Assembly (NCBI GenBank): GCA_002451165.1 | Contig: DKBH01000029.1 | Coordinates: 1 to 5,361, forward strand | Reading direction: 5' to 3' | Length of the DNA stretch: 5,361 nucleotides | Source of the DNA: Nitrospiraceae bacterium UBA6905 | GTDB lineage: Bacteria; Nitrospirota; Thermodesulfovibrionia; Thermodesulfovibrionales; UBA6898 | Part shown: positions 1-5,361 of the stretch, piece by piece | How the letters are laid out: each line of letters begins with the position of its first letter | Numbering within the stretch: position 1 is the stretch's first letter | Made by a program: the position numbers and the translations under genes | The notes under the pieces: model-generated | Told to the model about the DNA's origin: nothing | The model's input: the letters and a program-made list of their open reading frames with translations, nothing else | The model's database searches: none

Positions 1-446
1 CCGGTTTCCTCATAGATGCCGAGTGCAAGGACCGTTGCTTCCATCGGCGTAGGAGGAAGCTTCTTTTCCCGAAGCACTTCTGTCATGATGGTCGCCGTTG
101 CCCCAACCATATCAGCCTTTTCGTGCTTGCCGCGGATATCACCCACTTCAAAGGGATGATGATCGTAGATATGGACATCGATATCCCGGTGTCGAAGAAG
201 ATCGGCAAGGGGGCCGATCCTATCCGGCTGTTTTGTGTCCACAATGATGAGCCTTTTTACCTGAGTACGATCAATATCTTTGATTCGTGACATTTCAAGA
301 GGGCTGAATATTTCTATAAAATCGCGGACCTTTCGCTCCTGTGAGCCAGGAAAGATTATCGATGCATCGGGATACAGTTTCTTTGCTGCTATCATGGATG
401 CAAGGGCATCAAAGTCGGCATTCAAATGAGAGGTTATGATGTCCAT
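1..446 (-). CDS. DHH-family phosphoesterase domain, probable N-terminus of a DHH/CBS/poly(A)-polymerase tRNA nucleotidyltransferase (partial, 3' end missing)
   Basis: The visible part is 148 codons plus two bases and has no stop before the left edge. It shows the DHH phosphoesterase signature: motif I as HLNADFDALASM (residues 7-18), a motif II aspartate in LIIVDT (Asp70) and the name-giving Asp-His-His in YDHHP (95-97). These residues bind divalent metal in the family. The pattern NADFDALASM...AAKKLYP near the N-terminus and LGIYEETG at the edge resemble, from memory, the long Geobacter/Nitrospirota proteins in which DHH and DHHA1 domains precede two CBS domains and a poly(A)-polymerase/CCA-adding domain that acts on tRNA 3' ends. 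The later domains lie outside the window, so a shorter NrnA-like nuclease remains possible. The start is the ATG at 446. The frame is open upstream only to the TAA of the cyclase gene, with a TTG at 458 as the one weak alternative. No strong ribosome-binding site is visible. It probably shares a transcript with the diguanylate cyclase 42 nt upstream. Confidence 0.8.
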   Translation of the reverse strand, partial: MDIITSHLNADFDALASMIAAKKLYPDASIIFPGSQERKVRDFIEIFSPLEMSRIKDIDRTQVKRLIIVDTKQPDRIGPLADLLRHRDIDVHIYDHHPFEVGDIRGKHEKADMVGATATIMTEVLREKKLPPTPMEATVLALGIYEET

Positions 447-488
447 GTTCTCTGCCAAAACTCTTGCAGGGATGCCATATCCGCAGAA

Positions 489-1886
489 TTAAGTGAAGAC
501 GACGACACGGTCGCGGCCGCTCTTTTTTGCTTCATAAAGCGAATCATCTGCAGCAGAAATCAGCTCATCATAGGTCTTGATCCGCGCATTCGGATAGGAT
601 GAGATACCTATGCTTACGGTCAGGCGCATCCCGCTTTCCAGCCCCTTAAAAGCATGCGACGCAATAGCATTCCGAATTCGCTCGGCTTCTGCAACAGCTC
701 CTGCAATCGTGGTCTGGGGCAGCATTATGATGAACTCCTCTCCGCCGTAGCGTGCTAGCACGTCGCTTTTACGCGAAAGCTGCCTGAGCTGCTGAGCAAA
801 CTCCTTGAGCACAAGGTCACCGGTCTTATGACCATACGAGTCATTGATTTTCTTGAAGCGATCGATATCGAGCATGAGACAGCAGATGGGCAATTTGTAC
901 CGTTCCGCACGGGTAAACTCCTCGATGATCCTGTGCTGAAAGTAGCGAACGTTATAGATGCCGGTAAGATAGTCGGTTATGGCGAGCTTTTCGAGACGTG
1001 TCCTTTCATCCTCAACCTGTGCGAACCGAAAGGCGTTATAGAGCGTGTTGGCCGAAACTTCGGCGATACCCTGCAGAAGCCTGACCTCGTCCTTTTTGAA
1101 TGTGTGCTGTTTCCGCGATGTCCGCAGGAACAGCGTGCCAATGACTTTTTTCTCAAAGATAATCGGCATGACCAGGATAGAGCGGATTCCAAGCGGAGAG
1201 ATGATATTCCGGACGGACTTCATGATAGGGTTTGTGTTGATATCACTAACAACGACCGGTTTTTTTCTGAAAAGCGCCTCGACGATCTCCGGGTATTTTT
1301 TTAGGCTCAACTTTATCATGCTGACGTTCGGCGTCTCGAAGCTTGCTACGACATAGGCGAATTTGTGGAGCCAATCGACCTGGATGATGGAACACCGTGT
1401 GACCGGCATGAGGTCTGATATTCGCTTTACGATCATGAAGAGAATCTGTTTTGGGTCAAGTGTCGAGGAGATAAGCTGCGCAAACTCATGAAGCGTCCGA
1501 AGGTCTCGTATCTCTTTCTTCTGGATACGTATCATTTCATGATCTCTTATTACGGTACTGAGCATAAAATCCAGGTCTTCCTTGACGAAAGGTCTCGTAA
1601 TGTATCCGTCGACGGAATAAGCTACTGCTGTTTCAATGCCTTTTTTCTTGTCGCCTCCTATCAGAGCGATGCAGGGGATAGTATGGTCAGTCAAGGATAT
1701 TAATGGCAGCAGAGATATTTCGGCAATTAACGCGCTGGCGCCTCTTTCTTTCTCAAGCGGCGCGCAAGGCGACGGAGGGGTGCTGCAGAATACGGGACGA
1801 TAGATACCGGAAGTCCTGAAAAAAGCTTCCAGAAAAGTTGCCGCAGCCTTACTTTTTACAATAATAAAAAGTGTCTTCTTTTTCAT
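489..1886 (-). CDS. Diguanylate cyclase: degenerate receiver, GAF and GGDEF (GGEEF) domains
   Basis: A 465-residue soluble signalling protein that should make cyclic di-GMP from two GTP. Numbering from the ATG at 1886, residues about 3-112 look like a response-regulator receiver fold. A short, charged, probably helical linker follows (about 113-135), then a GAF sensor domain (about 138-290) and a GGDEF domain (about 300-465). The cyclase domain looks active: DYLTG (305-309), LDIDRF (339-344, metal-binding Asp), FKKIND (344-349) and GGEEF (381-385). An RxxD inhibitory site (RKSD, 372-375) sits five residues before GGEEF, so product feedback inhibition is expected. The receiver is degenerate: KS stands where the acidic pair of beta-1 should be, no clear phosphoacceptor Asp is seen (the nearest acid is Glu56), and the conserved Lys is Arg98 in TRPF. 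Phosphorylation is therefore unlikely, and the GAF domain is the better input candidate; its ligand is unknown. No signal peptide or membrane segment is seen. The frame is open 40 codons further upstream to 2006, but a strong promoter lies inside that stretch, so I chose Met at 1886. No good Shine-Dalgarno is present. Confidence 0.9.
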   Translation of the reverse strand: MKKKTLFIIVKSKAAATFLEAFFRTSGIYRPVFCSTPPSPCAPLEKERGASALIAEISLLPLISLTDHTIPCIALIGGDKKKGIETAVAYSVDGYITRPFVKEDLDFMLSTVIRDHEMIRIQKKEIRDLRTLHEFAQLISSTLDPKQILFMIVKRISDLMPVTRCSIIQVDWLHKFAYVVASFETPNVSMIKLSLKKYPEIVEALFRKKPVVVSDINTNPIMKSVRNIISPLGIRSILVMPIIFEKKVIGTLFLRTSRKQHTFKKDEVRLLQGIAEVSANTLYNAFRFAQVEDERTRLEKLAITDYLTGIYNVRYFQHRIIEEFTRAERYKLPICCLMLDIDRFKKINDSYGHKTGDLVLKEFAQQLRQLSRKSDVLARYGGEEFIIMLPQTTIAGAVAEAERIRNAIASHAFKGLESGMRLTVSIGISSYPNARIKTYDELISAADDSLYEAKKSGRDRVVVFT

Positions 1887-1917
1887 AACGGTCGAATACC
1901 ATGCCTTTTTGGGATGT

Positions 1918-1946
1918 ATTATCTCAGGTTTTTCCTTTTCTGTCAA
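1918..1946 (-). promoter_or_regulatory. Sigma-70-type promoter for the diguanylate cyclase gene
   Basis: Read on the minus strand, the -35 box is TTGACA (1946-1941, 6/6 to consensus). A 17-bp spacer follows, then GATAAT (1923-1918, 5/6) as the -10 box. Transcription should begin near 1911, giving a leader of about 24 nt before the ATG at 1886. The promoter separates the cyclase gene from the aro genes and rules out the longer 505-codon reading, whose first codons would lie upstream of the transcript. This is inferred from sequence match only. Confidence 0.65.
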
Positions 1947-2059
1947 AGGCTTATGACGATGCAACAGAACTTTCAAATGGTATTCTGCACTACAGGAGAT
2001 ATGCAAAGCCGAATGAGAGATCAGCGAAAGTGGAAGGCTTTACGCGGGAAAGAATGTGA

Positions 2060-3151
2060 TTATTGTTCCATAGCTTGCTCAACTGCCTTTCGTATGGCGG
2101 ATTCCGGCACTGAGCTGTGTACAGCAACGCTCCCTATACGGTCCGGGAGTATAAAGCGGATCGTACCGGAAACAGCTTTCTTGTCAAGCTTCATAGCGGC
2201 AAAGAAGATTTCCAGGTCAATGTCGCGGGGTATAGCTGTGGGCAGGCCATAGGCATGGAGAAGGCGCCGGATCCCGAGGACCTCTTCATGATGTAACAGT
2301 CCCATGAGATTTGCAATCTCGGCCTCGACAAGCATCCCGATTGCTACCGCCTCGCCATGAAGGAAGACTTTATAGCCGGTTGCTGTTTCAAGTGCATGGC
2401 CAATAGTATGACCGAAATTCAGAATCGTCCTGATCCCTCCCTCCCGTTCATCACGGCTGACTATATCAGCCTTGATCTGACATGACCTACGGATAATGTG
2501 CCTGAGCGTATCGCCCTCAAGTCCCAGTATGTTGCGGGCGGTCCGTTCAAGATAATCAAAAAGGTCACGGTCCCCAATTATGCCGTACTTGATGATCTCT
2601 GATATGCCGGCCAATAACTCGCGGCGAGGAAGGCTGGCAAGGGTATCAATATCTATCCATACCAGCCGGGGCTGCCAGAACGTGCCTATCATGTTTTTGC
2701 CGCGGGGATGGTTTACGCCAGTTTTTCCCCCAACGGAACTGTCGACTTGAGCGAGTAGGGTGGTAGGGATCTGAATGAAATCGATACCCCGCTTGTAAAT
2801 GGATGCGGCAAAGCCGGCTCCATCCCCGATTACGCCACCGCCAAGAGCAATAATCGCTGATTTGCGGTCAAGCCTAGCCTGAAGCAAGGCATCGACAATC
2901 TTTTCTGCGGACGCCAAAGTCTTGTATTCCTCACCATCGGGCAGAATGATTTCCTTGCAGGAGAATCCCGAAAGAGATAGCGATCGGGAAACCGTAGCCC
3001 CATAAAGAGGGAAAACCGTAGTATTGCTCACAAGGGCGAGGGGACTGCTGAAGCCGAACCGGCTGAGAGAACTGCCAATATCCTCCAGTATCCCCTTACT
3101 TATGGTTATCGGATAGGTTCTATTTCCCAGTTCAACCTGTACCGTTTTCAT
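2060..3151 (-). CDS. aroB: 3-dehydroquinate synthase
   Basis: The protein has 363 residues, the usual family length. It converts 3-deoxy-D-arabino-heptulosonate 7-phosphate to 3-dehydroquinate in the cytoplasm, the second step of the shikimate pathway, using NAD and a divalent metal, typically zinc. The NAD-binding glycine motif is GGGVIGD (104-110), followed by GFAASIYKRG (113-122), PTTLLAQVDSSVGGKTGVN (129-147) and the EEYKTL region after PDG (71-79). The three expected metal ligands are present: Glu185 in GISEIIKYG, His248 in NFGHTIGH and His265 in LHGEAVAIGM. Nothing essential is missing. Its ATG overlaps the aroK stop codon by 4 bp (ATGA), so translation is probably coupled. A G-rich stretch about 11 nt before the ATG may act as a weak ribosome-binding site. 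No clear intrinsic terminator follows the stop codon; the next 113 bp lead into the cyclase promoter. Confidence 0.97.
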   Translation of the reverse strand: MKTVQVELGNRTYPITISKGILEDIGSSLSRFGFSSPLALVSNTTVFPLYGATVSRSLSLSGFSCKEIILPDGEEYKTLASAEKIVDALLQARLDRKSAIIALGGGVIGDGAGFAASIYKRGIDFIQIPTTLLAQVDSSVGGKTGVNHPRGKNMIGTFWQPRLVWIDIDTLASLPRRELLAGISEIIKYGIIGDRDLFDYLERTARNILGLEGDTLRHIIRRSCQIKADIVSRDEREGGIRTILNFGHTIGHALETATGYKVFLHGEAVAIGMLVEAEIANLMGLLHHEEVLGIRRLLHAYGLPTAIPRDIDLEIFFAAMKLDKKAVSGTIRFILPDRIGSVAVHSSVPESAIRKAVEQAMEQ

Positions 3152-3651
3152 CTCTGTACAATCCCCCTGATCTCCTCTGCAATCTGTAGCGGTGTCTTGT
3201 TTTCCGTGTCTATAATGATACCAGCATGCTCATAAAGCGGGCCTCTGCTGCTGAGAAGGCTTCGAATCTTTTCCATGCGGTCGTTCCCCTGCAGCAGCGG
3301 TCTGCTGTCGTTTCTGCTCGTCCGGGCGAGGATGGTTTCAGGACGGGCAGTGAGACAGAAAATGGTGCCATGTTTTCTTAATGCGACAAGATTTTCCTCT
3401 CTTAGAACGGCTCCCCCGCCAGTTGCGATAATCAGTTTTCTTTCTGCTGCGTACTTCCGTATGAACTCCATCTCACGTTCGCGGAAGTATGATTCTCCTT
3501 TTTTCATAAAAATATCCGTGATAGACATGGCCTCGGACTGCTCAATCTCATGGTCGATATCAATCAGCTGCATGCTCAGGAGTCGCGAAAGTTCTCTTCC
3601 CACTGCGGTCTTTCCCGAACCCATAAAACCCATGAGAACAATGTTCTTCAT
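3148..3651 (-). CDS. aroK: Shikimate kinase
   Basis: A 167-residue P-loop kinase, normal for the family, which phosphorylates shikimate to shikimate 3-phosphate with ATP. The Walker A loop is GFMGSGKT (8-15). The shikimate-binding residues are recognisable: Asp33 in DID (31-33), Arg57 in FRERE, and the GGG turn (78-80) in ATGGGAV. The lid arginine is Arg117 in SRPLL and a further conserved arginine is Arg136 in SSRGPLY. The start is the ATG at 3651, which gives the typical MKNIV.MGFMGSGKT opening. A purine-rich GAGGAG (3660-3655) lies just before it, with GAGG five nt from the ATG. It sits 125 bp downstream of aroC and overlaps aroB by 4 bp, so aroK and aroB are almost certainly co-transcribed. 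No truncation or unusual residue is seen. Confidence 0.97.
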   Translation of the reverse strand: MKNIVLMGFMGSGKTAVGRELSRLLSMQLIDIDHEIEQSEAMSITDIFMKKGESYFREREMEFIRKYAAERKLIIATGGGAVLREENLVALRKHGTIFCLTARPETILARTSRNDSRPLLQGNDRMEKIRSLLSSRGPLYEHAGIIIDTENKTPLQIAEEIRGIVQR

Positions 3652-3701
3652 AATCTCCTCTATTGGGTTCCCCTCTCCTATGGCGTGATCGGTCGAGTCT
3701 T

Positions 3702-3731
3702 ATTTTAGACGGTGAGTAGAGAGAATTGCAA
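3702..3731 (-). promoter_or_regulatory. Possible internal promoter ahead of aroK
   Basis: In the 125-bp aroC-aroK gap, the minus strand reads TTGCAA (3731-3726, 4/6 to the -35 consensus), an 18-bp spacer and TAAAAT (3707-3702, 5/6 to the -10 consensus). It would start transcription near 3695, about 45 nt before aroK. The gap is unusually long for a tight operon and holds no convincing gene or terminator, which makes a second promoter reasonable. The match is only moderate, and aroK-aroB may simply be read from aroC. Confidence 0.3.
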
Positions 3732-3776
3732 AACGTCGCAAAAAACGCTGTACAAAGAAATGTAGCAGGACGCACT

Positions 3777-4970
3777 TCAGAACGATTTCAGATATGATCG
3801 ATAACCCAGGACATTCCGCTTGACTTCTTTCTTGCTGTCTCCCCCGAACTTCTCAAGAAAGGTGTCTGCAAGTATAAGAGCGGTCATGGCTTCAGCCACG
3901 ACTGCCGCAGCAGGGACTGCACAGGTATCAGACCGCTCATAGGCCGCTGAAAATGACTGTTTGGTGATTATATCAACGGACTGGAGCGGTTTTTTGAGCG
4001 TCGGAATCGGTTTCATGACCGCGGAGATCAGTATCGGCATCCCATTGGATATGCCGCCTTCAATGCCGCCTGCATGATTTGTTTTTCTATAGAATGTCTT
4101 TTCTCCTGATTTTGAAGAAGCAGTAAAGAAGATCTCGTCCATGGCTGCCGATCCGGATGTGGATGCCATTGCAAAACCATCTCCGATCGATGTGCCCTTG
4201 ATTGCTTGAATGCTCATGATCGCCTGTGCAAGCCTGCCATCCAATTTTCTATCCCAATTGCTATGGCTGCCGAGTCCCACAGGGACGCCGGTAGCGAATG
4301 CAGTGAATGTACCTCCCAGAGATGTCTTTCCTTTTATGGCACGGTCGATTTGACGCACCATGTGTTGAGAAGCTCTTTCGTCCGGACAACGCACCGGTGA
4401 CTTTTCCGCGGCCATGAAGAGACCGTGAAGTTCAGCGTCTGTCACCGGGATGCCTGCCGGGAAGGAAACATTTCCTATCTGGGTTACATAGCTTCCGATG
4501 GCGATTCCGAAGTCTGCAAGAACTTTCTTCGCTATGGCACCGAGTGCTACTCGCATTGCCGTCTCCCGGGCACTCGAACGTTCCAGGATGTCCCGGACAT
4601 CCTTTGTAGCATATTTGAGCGCTCCTGCGAGGTCGGCATGTCCTGGACGCGGACGCGTAACAGGAGGGATAGCCCCCCGGTCTTCAATGAGGACTGACAT
4701 TCCTGCGCGCCAATTCTGCCAATCCTTATTTTCAATACTGACCGCAATAGGTGAACCTATAGTCTTTCCCCACCGCACGCCGGAAATGATCTCCGCCCTA
4801 TCAGTTTCGATGCTCATCCTGCCGCCTCTGCCGTATCCCCCTTGGCGTCGCTTCAGATCACCGTTAATGTCTTCAGGGGCCAGAGAAAATCCGGAGGGGA
4901 TTCCCTCAATGATTCCGATTAGGGCCCTACCGTGCGATTCTCCTGATGTAAAAAATCTTATGGTCTGCAT
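3777..4970 (-). CDS. aroC: Chorismate synthase
   Basis: A 397-residue enzyme that removes phosphate from 5-enolpyruvylshikimate 3-phosphate to give chorismate, the last step of the common aromatic pathway, using reduced FMN. Family signatures are all visible: FTSGESHG (7-14, with catalytic-region His13), RRQGGYGRGGRMSIE (41-55), RPGHADLAG (108-116, His111), RSSARET (131-137), DGFAMASTSGSAAMDE (264-279), NHAGGIEGGISNGMP (298-312) and RSDTCAVPAAAVVAEAM (346-362). The GRGGRM sequence and the length place it with the longer chorismate synthases rather than the shorter E. coli type. The ATG at 4970 is the only usable start because an in-frame TAA lies 12 nt upstream. No Shine-Dalgarno is present before it; a predicted promoter close upstream implies a leader of only about 8-10 nt. 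It heads the aro cluster, with an insertion sequence on its upstream side. Confidence 0.97.
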   Translation of the reverse strand: MQTIRFFTSGESHGRALIGIIEGIPSGFSLAPEDINGDLKRRQGGYGRGGRMSIETDRAEIISGVRWGKTIGSPIAVSIENKDWQNWRAGMSVLIEDRGAIPPVTRPRPGHADLAGALKYATKDVRDILERSSARETAMRVALGAIAKKVLADFGIAIGSYVTQIGNVSFPAGIPVTDAELHGLFMAAEKSPVRCPDERASQHMVRQIDRAIKGKTSLGGTFTAFATGVPVGLGSHSNWDRKLDGRLAQAIMSIQAIKGTSIGDGFAMASTSGSAAMDEIFFTASSKSGEKTFYRKTNHAGGIEGGISNGMPILISAVMKPIPTLKKPLQSVDIITKQSFSAAYERSDTCAVPAAAVVAEAMTALILADTFLEKFGGDSKKEVKRNVLGYRSYLKSF

Positions 4971-4985
4971 GGTGAAGTGTTATGA

Positions 4986-5014
4986 AGTATGCAAAAAAAA
5001 AGAGGGGATGTCAA
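4986..5014 (-). promoter_or_regulatory. Predicted aroC promoter embedded in a terminator hairpin
   Basis: The minus strand reads TTGACA (5014-5009, a perfect -35 box), a 17-bp spacer containing a run of nine T, and CATACT (4991-4986, 4/6 to the -10 consensus). Initiation would fall near 4980-4978, only 8-10 nt before the aroC ATG. The -35 box covers part of the loop and one arm of the hairpin at 5000-5031. No other good promoter fits between the hairpin and the gene, where only 22 nt are free. Based on sequence match alone. Confidence 0.5.
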
Positions 5015-5037
5015 TAAAGACATCCCCTCTTCTTTTT
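4993..5037. terminator. Bidirectional intrinsic (Rho-independent) terminator
   Basis: A perfect 12-bp inverted repeat, agaggggatgtc (5001-5012) and gacatcccctct (5019-5030), encloses the 6-nt loop aataaa. A further A-T pair (5000/5031) extends it to 13 bp. On the plus strand the stem is followed by TCTTTTT (5031-5037). On the minus strand it is followed by a run of T (5001-4993). Both strands therefore have terminator form, with the minus-strand version stronger. It would stop transcripts arriving from the right before aroC, and plus-strand transcripts running from the aroC side toward the transposase. Confidence 0.8.
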
Positions 5038-5040
5038 GAC

Positions 5041-5361
5041 CCCGCCAGTTCAACAATGAAGTGCGGCACTTGGGGCAGCGGAAAGGTTGCTATCCTAAGC
5101 AGTTATGGGAAAACATTACAGTCAGCTTACCATGGATGAACGAGAAGTCATAGCCAAGTTGTATTATGAGGGGAAGCGGCCCAGCGAGATCGGCCGGACT
5201 ATTGGTCGGGACAAGAGCACGATCCAGCGGGAACTTTCCCGCAATTCGACCTCGTCATATGACTGCTATACCCCCTGCCGGGCGAACCGGCGGTCTGTCG
5301 AGCGGCGCAAACGGGCAAGCAGAAGACCACGCCTAAAGAACCGGATCATACGGAGCTACGT
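5041..5361 (+). mobile_element. IS30-family insertion sequence, left part only (left boundary approximate)
   Basis: Assigned from the transposase that begins at 5105 and runs off the right edge. The left end must lie between the hairpin at 5031 and the start codon, and a boundary near 5036-5045 would leave a typical short leader. The stretch at about 5041-5072 has the look of a terminal repeat region, but the matching right end is outside the window, so neither the inverted repeat nor the target duplication can be shown. Confidence 0.5.
5105..5361 (+). CDS. IS30-family transposase (partial, N-terminal part)
   Basis: Eighty-five full codons are visible before the right edge. The opening KHYSQLTMDEREVIAKLYYE, followed by a helix-turn-helix in RPSEIGRTIGRDKSTIQREL (about residues 25-44) and RN, is the characteristic N-terminal DNA-binding domain of IS30 transposases, which recognises the element's ends. 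The basic region RRSVERRKRASRRPRLKNR (62-80) follows as expected. The DDE catalytic domain, roughly the remaining two-thirds of a usual 320-390 residue protein, lies beyond the window, so I cannot say whether the gene is intact. The ATG at 5105 is the first in-frame start after a TAA at 5096; Met10 (5132) is a possible alternative. Only a poor ribosome-binding site is seen, with GGAAAGG too far upstream at 5080-5086, consistent with low transposase expression. It is divergent from aroC. Confidence 0.92.
   Translation, partial: MGKHYSQLTMDEREVIAKLYYEGKRPSEIGRTIGRDKSTIQRELSRNSTSSYDCYTPCRANRRSVERRKRASRRPRLKNRIIRSY

Noticed and set aside
828..1356. Plus-strand open frames opposite the cyclase gene
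   Set aside because: They are antisense to well-conserved GAF and GGDEF coding sequence and have no family features.
1887..2006. Forty-codon N-terminal extension of the diguanylate cyclase starting at 2006
   Set aside because: It spans a near-consensus promoter, its residues resemble no domain, and the receiver-like fold begins right after the Met at 1886.
1996..2044. Inverted repeat AAAGCC/GGCTTT downstream of aroB as a terminator
   Set aside because: The stem is only 6 bp with a loop of about 27 nt and no following T run.
3560..3775. Small minus-strand frame (71 codons, GTG start) just after the aroC stop
   Set aside because: More than a third of it overlaps aroK in another frame, it has no ribosome-binding site and no recognisable motif. 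The gap is better explained as regulatory sequence.
5070..5096. TTGGGG with TATCCT as a transposase promoter
   Set aside because: The spacer is only 15 bp and both boxes match consensus poorly; TTGACC at 5036-5041 has no partner -10 box at a suitable distance.
4498..5139. Plus-strand open frame of 213 codons opposite aroC
   Set aside because: It lies antisense to a fully convincing aroC, crosses the terminator hairpin and overlaps the transposase start in another frame; its composition is that of a shadow frame.

Overview
The window carries five protein genes and one partial mobile element, from a Gram-negative-type bacterium of moderate GC content. The gene set is aroC, aroK and aroB, a stand-alone GGDEF protein, and the DHH part of what looks like a DHH/CBS/poly(A)-polymerase-type tRNA nucleotidyltransferase. 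That last protein type is familiar from Desulfobacterota (Geobacter-like) and Nitrospirota. I infer one of those phyla, with only modest confidence because no rRNA or other taxonomic marker is present.

Right to left along the minus strand, which carries all the chromosomal genes: aroC (chorismate synthase, 3777-4970) starts the shikimate cluster. A 125-bp gap follows, then aroK (shikimate kinase, 3148-3651) overlapping aroB (3-dehydroquinate synthase, 2060-3151) by 4 bp. The three enzymes catalyse steps 2 (AroB), 5 (AroK) and 7 (AroC) of the chorismate pathway. After 173 bp of non-coding DNA with a near-consensus sigma-70-type promoter comes a diguanylate cyclase (489-1886) with a degenerate receiver domain, a GAF domain and an intact GGEEF domain. 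A 42-nt spacer leads to the start of the DHH-family gene, which leaves the window at its left edge.

At the right edge, on the plus strand, is the N-terminal third or so of an IS30-family transposase (from 5105), head to head with aroC. Between the two lies a strong 12-13 bp hairpin with A/T tracts on both sides, which looks like a bidirectional intrinsic terminator. A perfect TTGACA -35 box for aroC lies inside this hairpin, so the aroC promoter and the terminator are superimposed.

Most of the window is ordinary housekeeping sequence. I do not see a clearly new biological system. The points worth a second look are the terminator/promoter overlap beside the insertion sequence, the pseudo-receiver cyclase, and the in-frame cyclase-DHH junction.
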